A DNA stretch of 64,000 bases. Origin: Spirochaetota bacterium (GTDB lineage Bacteria; Spirochaetota; Spirochaetia; Sphaerochaetales; Sphaerochaetaceae). The stretch is taken from NCBI GenBank assembly GCA_023401595.1, contig JAEXDQ010000039.1, positions 1 through 64,000 on the forward strand. The letters run 5' to 3'. The translations under genes were made by a program, and so were the position numbers. Positions 16,236 through 25,761 of this stretch are shown piece after piece. The notes under the pieces are model-generated. The model ran no database searches and was not told where the DNA came from. It saw nothing but the letters and a program-made list of their open reading frames with translations. Numbering within the stretch: the stretch's first letter is position 1; each line of letters begins with the position of its first letter.

Positions 16236-18764
16236 ATGGTAAACAATGTTACTGACGGACAAGCGCGTGACCGGAAGACGAACCATAGTCCGTGCGTTCC
16301 ACATGCGGCGATACGGCCGCTTCTTATCGTCTTCATCGTCCTGACGCTCCTGGCCCCGGGACTCTTCGCATCGGCCGAGTCCGCTTCCTCCGGGCCGAAT
16401 CAGAACAGGGTCATCAAGGTCGGCTTCCCCATCCAGAACGGGCTGTCGTTCATTGACGACGAAGGCAACCTTTCCGGCTATACCTATGAATATCTGATGC
16501 GGCTGGCGCAATACGCCGACTGGAAATATGAATTCGTGCAGCTGGAAGGCGACGATATGAACACAGTACTGTCGGAGATGCTCGACATGCTGAAACGGGG
16601 GGAAATAGATATACTCGGCGTCATGGCGTATTCCGACCAGCTGGCGCAGATCTACGACTTTCCGGGGTATAGCTACGGAACTTCATATACCGCGCTGTAC
16701 GTTCTTCAGGACAATACCGTTCTGAACGAGACGAACTACCTCACAAAGGAAAACCTCAGGATCGCCACGAGGCAGCCCACGACACGAGCGTACAAGAATC
16801 TCGTGCATTTCTGTGAAACCAACAAATTGTCCCCCGAATTCATTGTGTGCGACGACATCGTGGAGCAATTGGATGCGTTGAAATCGGGAAGGGCCGACGT
16901 AATGGTGAACATAGACGTCAATTTCATCCCGGGAGTCAGATCCATAGCGAAATTTAGCCCGCGACCATATTATCTGGCAACGACGAAAGGGAACACCGAG
17001 ATCATCAACACCCTGAACACCGCCATGCTCAAGCTGACAAAGGCGGACCCCACCTGTACGGCGAACCTCTATGAGAAATATTTCGAAGAACCGAACAATT
17101 CGTTCTATCTGCTGCAGGAGGAACTGGACTTCATCGAGGGCGCCGGGGTCATCAGGGTCGGCATGGATTCCGGCAAAGCCCCGATCCAATACAGGGATCC
17201 CCGCACCGGCGAGCCGAGGGGGATTTCCACCGACGTACTCGCGTTGATTTCGGAGAAGACGGGACTCCGGTTCGAGACGGTCATGGTCGATTCCCAACAG
17301 GAGCTGTACGACCTGTATGAAACGGGAGAGATAGACGCCATCGCAGGAATCATCTCCATGAACTATCTGGCGAACGAATATCTGGACATGGCGCTTACCG
17401 ACGCCTATGTAACGTCCCAGCTGGACATGATCATGAGCCAGGACCGCCGGGACGAAGCCGGGATGTCGAACCTTGGAGCCTTGAAATACAACTACCTCAA
17501 GGCCACCCAGGAGCAGAACGTAACGGCGACGTTCAGAACCGTCGAAGAGGCCATCAAGGCAGTGGCGGAGGGAGAGGTCGACCATGCTTATGCAAGCAGC
17601 TACATGGCGCAATACTATACGGACTACCTCTACCTCGACAAGCTTGTGATCGTACCGCAGGTCAACCAGCATGTATCCGTCCTCTTCGCGTTGAGAAAAT
17701 CGACGGATCAGAAGCTACTGGGTATTTTCAACAAAGCGATCAGGAGCATCACGCCGGAACAGCTACAGGGCATCATCTACCGTAATGCGGCGATTCCAAA
17801 GAACATGACCTTCTCCGCGTTCATCAAGACGCACCCGGTGGCGATCGTCTCGTTGATCGCAGGTATCGCCGCATTGATCATCTCCGGGTTGCTGATGATG
17901 CTACGGATCAGGGCGAAGGCGACACAGCGGATGAAGATCGACAACGACCTCTACCAGAAGCTCTGCAGGCTGAGCAATGAGTACATCTTTGAATACGACT
18001 ACCTGGCGGACCATCTGTTCGTGATCGACGACAGCCTGCATTTCATAGAGAACACCATGGCGTACGACGTCGAGGAAAAGGAACGGCCGCTGATTGAAAT
18101 CATCAAGCAGGGGGATGGCGATCAGAATCTGGAGCTGTTCTGCGTGCTACCGGACGGGACGCAACGCTGGCTGAGGCTCAGCACCACGACGGTCGCCTCG
18201 AATATCGGCGTTCCACTCTACAAGCTGGGCAAGATCACCGACATCCAGCAAGAGCGGCTGGAGAAGGATAAACTCAGGGAACTCTCTCGACGGGACAGCC
18301 TGACGGAACTCTTCAACGTACATTCAACCCGGACGCAAATCACCGGGTTGCTCCAGCAGACCGCAGGAACGTTGTTCCTGATCGATGTCGACCATTTCAA
18401 GGATATCAACGACAGATACGGCCACTATATCGGCGACCAAGTACTCACGACCGTGGCGAAATGCCTGCGCGAGGTATTCGACGGCGAGGACGTGATCGGG
18501 CGTATCGGTGGCGATGAATTCATGGCGTTCCACCCTTCCCTTCTATCCGAACGGCAGGTCGACGATATTTTCTCCGCATTACGCGACCGGTTGGAAGCGC
18601 AACGTCTGGAACGGGAAGATATCGGAGTGACGGTCAGCCTCGGGGTCATTCTGGTCAAGGCGGGAGCGTCATTCGCGACCTCCTATCAGAAGGTGGACGA
18701 AGTTATGTACCAGGCGAAAAAAGCGGGACGCAACAACTACCGTTTCTCACCCGAAATGGACTGA
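16236..18764 (+). CDS. Receptor-type diguanylate cyclase with two periplasmic binding domains
   Basis: About 842 residues. Order: signal/anchor helix, two tandem SBP_bac_3-type solute-binding domains (roughly residues 55-290 and 300-525), one membrane helix (VAIVSLIAGIAALIISGLLMM), a PAS-like linker and a C-terminal GGDEF domain with intact GGDEF (GRIGGDEFMAF). The product is c-di-GMP, made in response to a small periplasmic ligand, probably an amino acid. The inhibitory I-site is lost: DGED stands where RxxD is usual. The start is uncertain: an in-frame GTG at 16209 is possible, but the ATG at 16236 has AGGGA upstream, at a long 12-base spacing. Confidence 0.9.
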   Translation: MVNNVTDGQARDRKTNHSPCVPHAAIRPLLIVFIVLTLLAPGLFASAESASSGPNQNRVIKVGFPIQNGLSFIDDEGNLSGYTYEYLMRLAQYADWKYEFVQLEGDDMNTVLSEMLDMLKRGEIDILGVMAYSDQLAQIYDFPGYSYGTSYTALYVLQDNTVLNETNYLTKENLRIATRQPTTRAYKNLVHFCETNKLSPEFIVCDDIVEQLDALKSGRADVMVNIDVNFIPGVRSIAKFSPRPYYLATTKGNTEIINTLNTAMLKLTKADPTCTANLYEKYFEEPNNSFYLLQEELDFIEGAGVIRVGMDSGKAPIQYRDPRTGEPRGISTDVLALISEKTGLRFETVMVDSQQELYDLYETGEIDAIAGIISMNYLANEYLDMALTDAYVTSQLDMIMSQDRRDEAGMSNLGALKYNYLKATQEQNVTATFRTVEEAIKAVAEGEVDHAYASSYMAQYYTDYLYLDKLVIVPQVNQHVSVLFALRKSTDQKLLGIFNKAIRSITPEQLQGIIYRNAAIPKNMTFSAFIKTHPVAIVSLIAGIAALIISGLLMMLRIRAKATQRMKIDNDLYQKLCRLSNEYIFEYDYLADHLFVIDDSLHFIENTMAYDVEEKERPLIEIIKQGDGDQNLELFCVLPDGTQRWLRLSTTTVASNIGVPLYKLGKITDIQQERLEKDKLRELSRRDSLTELFNVHSTRTQITGLLQQTAGTLFLIDVDHFKDINDRYGHYIGDQVLTTVAKCLREVFDGEDVIGRIGGDEFMAFHPSLLSERQVDDIFSALRDRLEAQRLEREDIGVTVSLGVILVKAGASFATSYQKVDEVMYQAKKAGRNNYRFSPEMD

Positions 18765-18822
18765 TACCGTCGGCATACGCGATGCGTTTTCCTTTGACGC
18801 CTGTCCAAGTAAAAAAAATTAT

Positions 18823-18861
18823 GCATATTTTCTGAATTTTTATTCACAATTGCGCATATTT
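18823..18861. promoter_or_regulatory. Pair of GCATATTT boxes upstream of the ABC operon promoter
   Basis: GCATATTT occurs at 18823-18830 and 18854-18861, 31 bases apart (about three helical turns) and ending 3 bases before the -35 box. The spacing suggests an activator or regulator site; no regulator gene is adjacent. Confidence 0.3.
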
Positions 18862-18864
18862 CGA

Positions 18865-18893
18865 TTTACAAAAAAAATCGTCCGTTGTATAGT
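18865..18893 (+). promoter_or_regulatory. Promoter of the ABC importer-MATE-DUF4127 operon
   Basis: TTTACA (18865-18870), 17-base spacer, TATAGT (18888-18893). A short hairpin CTGAAG-GGACT-CTTCAG follows in the leader before the GGAGG of the first gene. Confidence 0.65.
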
Positions 18894-18945
18894 TTGCCCA
18901 ATCTGAAGGGACTCTTCAGTTTCTTGAATCCTTGGAGGTAGTATT

Positions 18946-19968
18946 ATGAAGAAAATCATGCGCGTTTCGACAGTGTTGCTCCTGTTGGTCGCAATTGCCC
19001 TGCCTGTTTTCGCCGGCGGCTCATCCGAACAGCCAGCCGTGTCCGGACCGAAGACTACAAAGATCGGCGTATCCAAGCTGATGCCCCATCCGGCTCTCGA
19101 CGCGGTAGAACGGGGATTGCAGGACTATCTGGCGACCACCGGCCTGCCCGTCTCATACGACCTCCAGAATGCGAACGGGGACATCTCCACTTCCGTCTCC
19201 ATCGCCCAGAAATTCAAAAATGACAAAATCGATATCGCCGTAGGCATCGCGACACCGACCGCCCAGGCGTTGGCCCAGGTCTTCACCGACGTACCGGTGG
19301 TGTTCAGCGCCGTCACGGACCCCGTCTCCGCCGGTCTGGTCGATTCCTATAAAGGAAGCACGGACACCAATATCTGCGGCGTATCCGACAACAACCCCGT
19401 CGAGGAGCAGATCAAGCTGCTCGTCGAGCTTACCGGGGCGAAGACGATCGGCAATATCTACGCCAGCGGCGAGGCCAACGGCGTCGTACTGATGGAAATG
19501 GCGAAGGCGGCTTGCGAGAAGCTCGGCGTCAATTTCGTAGCCTCCGCGATCGCGAATTCTTCGGAGGTGAAAATGGCCGCGCAGTCGATCATCGGCCGTG
19601 TAGACGCCATCTATATCGCCACCGACAACGCGGTGATCAGCGCCCTCCCCTCCATTGATGAAGTCTGTTCAAAGGCCGGCAAGGCGTTGATGAGCGCCGA
19701 TCCCAGCGGAGTGCCGGGTCTTGACTGCCTCGTGGCCTGGGGCTTCAACTACTACAGCCTCGGACTCGCCACCGGCAAAGCGATCGAGCAGATCATCAAC
19801 GGGACTCCCGCAGGTACGATCGGTACGATATTCCTCACTGACCCGGCGGACTTCGAGCTTTGGTTCAACCTCGACACCGCCGCCAGACTTGGAATCACGA
19901 TTCCTCAGGAACTGATCGATTCCGCCGCCTGCATCATCAAAGACGGCCAGCAGATACAGAAGAACTGA
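18946..19968 (+). CDS. ABC transporter substrate-binding protein (TrpX/ABC_sub_bind family)
   Basis: 340 residues. Signal peptide ending at FAGGSSEQ; no lipobox cysteine. The mature part matches the PF04392 family (TrpX-like): KIGVSKLMPHPALDAVERGLQDYL, IAVGIATPTAQAL, VVFSAVTDPVSAGLV and IYIATDNAVISALPSI. Known members bind tryptophan or other aromatic/amino compounds. GGAGG lies 8 bases before the ATG. First gene of a five-gene rightward unit; a hairpin follows at 19987-20017. Confidence 0.9.
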   Translation: MKKIMRVSTVLLLLVAIALPVFAGGSSEQPAVSGPKTTKIGVSKLMPHPALDAVERGLQDYLATTGLPVSYDLQNANGDISTSVSIAQKFKNDKIDIAVGIATPTAQALAQVFTDVPVVFSAVTDPVSAGLVDSYKGSTDTNICGVSDNNPVEEQIKLLVELTGAKTIGNIYASGEANGVVLMEMAKAACEKLGVNFVASAIANSSEVKMAAQSIIGRVDAIYIATDNAVISALPSIDEVCSKAGKALMSADPSGVPGLDCLVAWGFNYYSLGLATGKAIEQIINGTPAGTIGTIFLTDPADFELWFNLDTAARLGITIPQELIDSAACIIKDGQQIQKN

Positions 19969-19986
19969 TTCATTTCTTGATATATC

Positions 19987-20017
19987 GACCGCCGGGCTGT
20001 TGCATGCGCCGGCGGTC
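19987..20017 (+). promoter_or_regulatory. Intercistronic hairpin between binding protein and permease
   Basis: Perfect 9-bp stem GACCGCCGG/CCGGCGGTC with a 13-base loop and no T-run. Such hairpins often stabilise the upstream binding-protein message and lower expression of the permease. Confidence 0.6.
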
Positions 20018-20058
20018 TTCGTGTATATGGTAAATAGATTTTCCAAGGGTGGTTCTAC

Positions 20059-21243
20059 ATGATTGAAGGTATTTTCGTCGATGGTCTGATCTTCTCCATC
20101 ATGGTCCTGGGCATCTTGATCTCCTACAGGATCCTGGATTTCGCCGATCTGACCTGTGATGGGTCCGTCGCGACAGGCGCCGCGGTCGCGACCATGTGCA
20201 TCGTCAACGGACTAGGGGTGACGGTGGGTCTGTTTCTGGCGTTCCTCTCCGGAGTCCTGGCAGGTATGGTCACCGCCGCGATCCACAACAAACTGAAAGT
20301 GCCGGGGCTTCTCGCCGGCATACTGACCATGACGATGCTCTATTCAATCAATCTCCGCATCCTCGGCAACAAGGCGAACGTCCCGTTGCTCCGCAAGGCC
20401 ACTATCTATACGGCGATGCCGGAGACTTTCTCCTTTCTCCCCTCAGCGTGGGCGGCGTTGGTAGGGACGTTGGTATTCGTGCTGGTGATCAAGGTGATCA
20501 TAGACGTATTCTTCAGGACCGATCTCGGACTGGCTATCGGAGCGTTGGGAGGAAACGAACAGGTGGTCATCAGCCAGGGGATGAGTCCCAGTATCCTCAA
20601 GCTGATCGGTATCGGACTTTCCAACGGCCTGATCGCCTTGTCGGGAGGGTTGCTCGCCCAATACCAGGGTTTCGCCGATGCGAACCTCGGCCAAGGCATG
20701 GTCGTCCAAGGGCTGGCGGCCATCATGATCGGAGAGTTCCTCTTTTCATCGAACAAAATATCACTGATTACTCTGAGGGCCGTCTTTGGAGCCATCATCT
20801 ACAAAGCGCTGATGTTCTTCGGCCGCAAATACGGATACCTGATTCATATCACGCCGAACGACTTCAAGCTGCTGACCGGTATCCTGGTCATCGCTTCCCT
20901 GCTCATCGCCCAGACGAGGAACATGGCGTCGTCTTCCGGCGCGAGGAAAAAGGCGTTGCTGCGAAGCAAGGCGAATCATGAGGCGGCCCTCGCCGCCGCG
21001 ACGCAGGCTGCGGAGATTTTCAGCGAACCGGAGGAAACAAAAGCTTCACGGACGAAAGCCAACCCCGCGGGCGAGAATGAAAACGCGAATGCAGCCGGTG
21101 CAAGCGACGAATCCGGCGTAAAGGGCGAGGAACCTACTGAAGTGGTTGCCGACGGAGACAAGAAAACGACGCAGCGAGCATGTGAACAACATGTGAGTGG
21201 AGCAAGCGACGCAGTGATGGCGTTGAAGGCCGAGGAGAAATAA
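20059..21243 (+). CDS. ABC transporter permease (BPD_transp_2, TrpY-like) with long acidic tail
   Basis: 394 residues. Residues 1-290 form about eight to nine membrane segments of the LivH-type permease family that goes with TrpX-type binding proteins (ILDFADLTCDGSVATGAAVA, GLSNGLIALSGGLLAQYQGFAD). Residues 300-394 are a hydrophilic Ala/Glu/Lys-rich tail with no recognisable domain, absent from ordinary permeases of about 290-300 residues. AAGGGTGG precedes the ATG; the stop overlaps the ATG of the ATPase by one base. Confidence 0.9.
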   Translation: MIEGIFVDGLIFSIMVLGILISYRILDFADLTCDGSVATGAAVATMCIVNGLGVTVGLFLAFLSGVLAGMVTAAIHNKLKVPGLLAGILTMTMLYSINLRILGNKANVPLLRKATIYTAMPETFSFLPSAWAALVGTLVFVLVIKVIIDVFFRTDLGLAIGALGGNEQVVISQGMSPSILKLIGIGLSNGLIALSGGLLAQYQGFADANLGQGMVVQGLAAIMIGEFLFSSNKISLITLRAVFGAIIYKALMFFGRKYGYLIHITPNDFKLLTGILVIASLLIAQTRNMASSSGARKKALLRSKANHEAALAAATQAAEIFSEPEETKASRTKANPAGENENANAAGASDESGVKGEEPTEVVADGDKKTTQRACEQHVSGASDAVMALKAEEK

Positions 21244-22034
21244 TGATGCTAGAGATACAGAACATGACCAAAGTCTTCTACCCCGGCACCGTCAACGAAA
21301 AGATGGCGGTGGACGACATCAACCTCCATGTGAACAAGGGGGACGTTATTTGTGTGGTGGGGAGCAATGGATCGGGGAAAAGCACGCTGTTCAATCTGGT
21401 CAGCGGCACATATCCGGTGACGAACGGTACGATCATCCTCGATGGCAAGGATGTGACCCATATGCCGGAATACAGACGGGCCATGACCATCGGAAGAATA
21501 TTTCAGGATCCGACGAAAGGCACGGCGGCGAACATGTCCATCGAGGACAATATGATCACGGCGCTGACAAAAGGGATGCGGGGGCTGAAGATCAGTCTCA
21601 ATGCGGAGAAACGGGAGTTCTTCAGGAAACAGCTGGAGCTGATCGGGCTGCAGGACAGGCTGAAGGACAACGTCGGGTTGCTTTCCGGCGGGCAACGGCA
21701 GGCGCTTACACTGCTGATGACGGTCCTGAGCCATCCGAAAATGATTTTGCTCGACGAGCATACCGCGGCGTTGGATCCAAGAAACGCCCAGACGGTCATG
21801 GAGCTGACTGAACGCTTTATCAACGAATATCAACTTACCGCGATGATGGTCACCCACAACATGAAATTCGCCATTGAATTCGGCAACCGCTTGATCATGA
21901 TGGACGAAGGACATATCATCCTCGACATCTCCGGCGCGGAGAAAAAGAAGATGACGGTAGACAAGCTTGTCAAACTGTTCAAGAACATACGGAAGAAGGA
22001 GTTCGCTTCTGATGAAGGCTTGCTGACGACCTAG
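21243..22034 (+). CDS. ABC transporter ATP-binding protein (TrpZ-like)
   Basis: 263 residues with Walker A GSNGSGKST (about 39-47), Q-loop in GRIFQDPTKG, signature LLSGGQRQALTLLM, Walker B KMILLDEHTAALDP with H-loop VTHNM. It powers the permease encoded just upstream; the start overlaps the permease stop (TAATG). All catalytic residues are present. Confidence 0.95.
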   Translation: MMLEIQNMTKVFYPGTVNEKMAVDDINLHVNKGDVICVVGSNGSGKSTLFNLVSGTYPVTNGTIILDGKDVTHMPEYRRAMTIGRIFQDPTKGTAANMSIEDNMITALTKGMRGLKISLNAEKREFFRKQLELIGLQDRLKDNVGLLSGGQRQALTLLMTVLSHPKMILLDEHTAALDPRNAQTVMELTERFINEYQLTAMMVTHNMKFAIEFGNRLIMMDEGHIILDISGAEKKKMTVDKLVKLFKNIRKKEFASDEGLLTT

Positions 22035-22052
22035 TCGGCAAAACGAGGCAGC

Positions 22053-23420
22053 GTGTTTCAACGGAAAGTCGCTCTGGTCGAGCCAGGGTCATTGTTGTTT
22101 TCCAATTCCTATCTGGCCAAACTGATTTTCCCTTTGGTCATTGAACAACTTCTGGCTGTGACCATCGGCATGGCCGATACCATCATGGTGGCGACCTGCG
22201 GGGAGGCGGCGGTAAGCGCCGTTTCCCTGGTCGATTCGATCAGCCAGCTGTTCATCCAGATATTCGCATCCTTCGCCACGGGCGGCGCGGTCGTCGCATC
22301 CCAATACCTGGGCAGGAAGGACCGCCCCTCCGCCTGCATAGCGGCGAAGCAACTGGTATATATCTCAGTACTGGTGTCGGTGGCGATGGTGGCGGCCGGC
22401 CTCCCCTTCCGAGGTCCGATCCTCCGTTTCGTGTTCGGTTCCATTGAACCGGACGTCATGGCGAATTCCGAAATCTATTTTGAAATCATACTCGTGTCCT
22501 TTCCGTTCCTCGCGCTGTTCAACGCATGTACCGCGCTGTTCCGGTCCATGGGTAACAGCAAGGTATCGATGCTCGTATCCGTGGTCATGAACATTGTCAA
22601 CATCGGCGGAAACGCCTGGCTGATCTATGGAATGGGCATGGGAGTCGCCGGCGCAGGCTATGCCTCGCTGGCATCGAGGGTCGTGGCCGCGTTGGTCATG
22701 CTGGTGCTGATCAACGGCAAAAAGCACCCGATCCATGTTGAACGGCTGTTCCGGTTCGAATGGCGAGGGGACATGATGAAGAGGATCCTGCGCATAGGCA
22801 TCCCCAGCGGAGTAGAGAACAGTACATTCCATATCGGCAAACTGCTGGTGCAGAGCCTGACCGCCACGTTCGGTACGGCCTCGCTGGCCGCGAACGCCAT
22901 CACAAACAATATCTGCGGCTTCATGAACGTACCGGGCACCGCGATCGGACTCGCCTCCATTACGGTCATCGGGCAATGTGTCGGAGCCAAGGATACTAAC
23001 CAGGCGACCTATTACGCGAAACGCCTGCTCCTCATGGTCTACCTTGTCATAGCGGTCATATGCGTTCCGTTGTGCATGTTCGCGGAACCTTTGGTCGGAA
23101 TATTCAATCTCAGCGATACGGCCTCCGTCATGGCGGTTGAAGTAATACAGCTCTGTCTCATCGTCAGTTGCTTCATCTGGCCAACCGCCTTCACCATACC
23201 GAACTTCCTCCGTGCGGCAGGCGACGCGAAATACACCATGGTCGTCTCGATGCTTTCCATGTGGATATTCAGGGTGGGAGGCAGTCATCTGCTCGGCAGA
23301 TGGCTGGACCTGGGCTTGCAAGGTATCTGGATAGCCATGTATATTGACTGGGGGTTCAGGTCCATCTGCTTCTGCGCACGTTTCATCAAGGGCGGCTGGA
23401 AAACCAAACGGGTAATCTGA
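22053..23420 (+). CDS. MATE-family multidrug/toxin efflux transporter
   Basis: 455 residues, about twelve membrane segments. It has the MATE pattern in each half (PLVIEQLLAVTIGMADTIMVA; GIPSGVENSTFHIGKL; NAITNNICGFMNVPG). It exports organic cations using Na+ or H+. The GTG start has GAGG 5 bases upstream and lies 18 bases after the ABC ATPase, so it is in the same operon as an importer, which is an unusual pairing. First of three MATE genes in the window. Confidence 0.92.
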   Translation: MFQRKVALVEPGSLLFSNSYLAKLIFPLVIEQLLAVTIGMADTIMVATCGEAAVSAVSLVDSISQLFIQIFASFATGGAVVASQYLGRKDRPSACIAAKQLVYISVLVSVAMVAAGLPFRGPILRFVFGSIEPDVMANSEIYFEIILVSFPFLALFNACTALFRSMGNSKVSMLVSVVMNIVNIGGNAWLIYGMGMGVAGAGYASLASRVVAALVMLVLINGKKHPIHVERLFRFEWRGDMMKRILRIGIPSGVENSTFHIGKLLVQSLTATFGTASLAANAITNNICGFMNVPGTAIGLASITVIGQCVGAKDTNQATYYAKRLLLMVYLVIAVICVPLCMFAEPLVGIFNLSDTASVMAVEVIQLCLIVSCFIWPTAFTIPNFLRAAGDAKYTMVVSMLSMWIFRVGGSHLLGRWLDLGLQGIWIAMYIDWGFRSICFCARFIKGGWKTKRVI

Positions 23421-23460
23421 CATAGTTCGCCCGCATATCCGATACAGAGGGGAGACAACG

Positions 23461-25761
23461 ATGCGGATACTATCAATTCCTTTGGATGAACGACCGTTCA
23501 ACTACGACTATGCTGCACAAATCGCCGCCAGTATCGACGGGATTGAATATGTACAGCCGCCGATGACGATGATGGGTGCGAAAAAGAAACCCGCGGATAT
23601 CGAACGTCTGTGGGAGTTCGTTCTCGCAGAGCTTCCCGCATGCGACGCGGCGATACTTTCCGCGGAAACCTTGGTGTACGGCGGATTGCTCCCATCACGG
23701 CTCCATCATCATCCTATACAGGAATTGCTGCCGGTCGTGCAAAGATTCAAGATGCTCCGAACTCTGAATCCGACGGCACGGATCCTTGTCTCCAGCCTGA
23801 TCATGCGCATACCCGCCTATGACAGCGACGAAGAAGAGCCGGACTATCACGGACTCTGGGGGAAAAAGCTTTTCGAATATTCACGGCTGCTCGCCCTGCG
23901 TCATCAGAATCCGGAGGACATGGTTGCCGGGGCGGCCGTCCAGCGGATTGAAAGCGAGATACCAAAAGATATCCGGGATGAATTCCTTGCCAGACGCCAG
24001 ACGAACCATGAAGTCACGAAGCATCTCCTCGATTTGTACGCCGACGGCGTGTTCGACGACTTTGTCATTCCCCAGGACGACAATTCCCCTATCGGTCTGC
24101 AGGTTGAAGAACGGAGCGCCCTGCTACGCGCCGCCGCATCAAAAGGTCTGCAGGTGGACATCTATCCTGGCGCTGATGAAGTCGGCTGCACACTGCTTTC
24201 CAGAGTCGTCCTCGGGGCAAGGCCGAAACGGACGAAAATCGGGATTCTGTGGTCAACAGAATTGGGGCCCGGTATCGTTCCCCTTTATGAAGGACAGCCC
24301 TACCGCGCGACAGTATGCCAGCACGTCGCATCGGCCGGCATGGAGATAGCGCCGCCCAGCGGGGATTTCAATGGTGTGGATATCGTGCTGGCCGTCAATA
24401 CGCCGGCCGCCGAAACGCAAGAAAGCAGCGAACAGAGGCCCTGGGCGCCTACCGGGGAACGCTCCGCATTCGTCGACGCCTTGGAACGGCTTGCGAAGGA
24501 GGGGGTACCGGTCCTGGTAGCCGACGTCGCATACGCCAATGGTTCCGATCTGACCCTTGTACAACTTCTGAAGCAACGGAACCTGCTTGGAAGGCTCTCC
24601 GGTTACAGCGCCGTCAATACAAACGGGAATTCCCTGGGAACTGTTCTGGCGCAAGGATGCGCGGCCCTCGTAGGAACCGATACTTCCCTGCTGGTCCTTC
24701 ACAGGCTGATCGATGATTGTTGTTATCAAGCTGTAGTCAGGAGATTGGTCGGAGCCCTGTATCCTTCCGCATGGCATGACGCGACCGAAGGCGCACGTCA
24801 GGCGATTGAATACCTCATGCCCTTGGCTATCGACTATTTCATCGGAACCATTCCGTATTCGGTCTCTTGCCGATTGCCTTGGGACAGGTTGTTTGAGTGT
24901 AAGGTGGAATTGACGCCGAAATACGACGCGACCGGGAAACGACGGCCAGGAACGGACTGTTCCAATCCCCGGCCTCAGCTTTCCAGGCAAGCGACACCGG
25001 AAGCTCCACATACAAGAGAGGAACTGTCCATGGATTTGGAAGGGTTCGGCATTCCGCGAAACGCAACGCTTCTGATCCATTCCTCCTGCAAGAGCATCGG
25101 TCCCGTCGACGGTGGCGCAAATACCGTACTTGATGTATTGCAGGATTACTTCGAACCGGGATTGCTGATATTTCCCACCCATACATGGGACAGGGTCAAC
25201 CCGGAGAATCCTGTGTTCAGCGTGGCGGATACCGCCTGCTGCACGGGGATATTGCCTGAACTGTTCAGGAAACGGCCCAATGTGGTCAGGTCGGGACATC
25301 CGACACATTCCGTCGCGGCATGCGGTATCGATGCGCAAGCTTTTACGGCGGACGACGTCCGTTTCGACACGCCATGCGCCAGAGGGTCCTCCTGGGGAAA
25401 GCTGTTGGACCGGGACGCGGTCATCATGCTCCTGGGAGTGACGTTCATCCGTAACACGTTCATCCATGGCGTCGAGGAGTACCTCGATATTCCGGGCCGG
25501 CTGACGGACGGGCATACGATGTACTACAGCGTCCAGCCCGATGGAGCCAAGATCGAAGTACCCTCGCGAAGGCATACAGGACATCCGTCCGACATGTTCG
25601 ATCGTATCCTCCCAAGCTGCCTGGAGAAAGGAATCGTACACAGAGGCTTCTTCGGAGACGCCCCCATACTCTGGTTCAGAGCGAGGGAACTGGCGGCGGA
25701 GGTCGCCTGGAGGCTGTTCCTTGAACCGCACCTGTTCGACAATCCCGACGTAGGGGACTGA
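23461..25761 (+). CDS. DUF4127 protein fused to an aminoglycoside N3-acetyltransferase-like domain
   Basis: 766 residues. Residues 1 to about 500 are DUF4127 (opening ILSIPLDERPFNYDYA, then SAETLVYGGLLPSRLHHHP). Residues 524-766 are an Antibiotic_NAT/AAC(3) domain: LLIHSSCKSIGPV, FPTHTW, and RSGHPTHSVAACG with the conserved histidine, ending HRGFFGDAPILWFRAREL. A linker of about 20 residues joins them. An ATG at 25030 (codon 524) has GAGGAA 6 bases upstream, so the acetyltransferase could also be made separately. Forty bases follow the MATE gene. The sequence does not show that it modifies an antibiotic; many family members acetylate cell-wall or sugar amines. Confidence 0.85.
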   Translation: MRILSIPLDERPFNYDYAAQIAASIDGIEYVQPPMTMMGAKKKPADIERLWEFVLAELPACDAAILSAETLVYGGLLPSRLHHHPIQELLPVVQRFKMLRTLNPTARILVSSLIMRIPAYDSDEEEPDYHGLWGKKLFEYSRLLALRHQNPEDMVAGAAVQRIESEIPKDIRDEFLARRQTNHEVTKHLLDLYADGVFDDFVIPQDDNSPIGLQVEERSALLRAAASKGLQVDIYPGADEVGCTLLSRVVLGARPKRTKIGILWSTELGPGIVPLYEGQPYRATVCQHVASAGMEIAPPSGDFNGVDIVLAVNTPAAETQESSEQRPWAPTGERSAFVDALERLAKEGVPVLVADVAYANGSDLTLVQLLKQRNLLGRLSGYSAVNTNGNSLGTVLAQGCAALVGTDTSLLVLHRLIDDCCYQAVVRRLVGALYPSAWHDATEGARQAIEYLMPLAIDYFIGTIPYSVSCRLPWDRLFECKVELTPKYDATGKRRPGTDCSNPRPQLSRQATPEAPHTREELSMDLEGFGIPRNATLLIHSSCKSIGPVDGGANTVLDVLQDYFEPGLLIFPTHTWDRVNPENPVFSVADTACCTGILPELFRKRPNVVRSGHPTHSVAACGIDAQAFTADDVRFDTPCARGSSWGKLLDRDAVIMLLGVTFIRNTFIHGVEEYLDIPGRLTDGHTMYYSVQPDGAKIEVPSRRHTGHPSDMFDRILPSCLEKGIVHRGFFGDAPILWFRARELAAEVAWRLFLEPHLFDNPDVGD

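Noticed and set aside
22365..23501. 378-codon minus-strand frame opposite the MATE gene
   Set aside because: Shadow frame; low-complexity Arg/His/Asp content typical of antisense of membrane genes.
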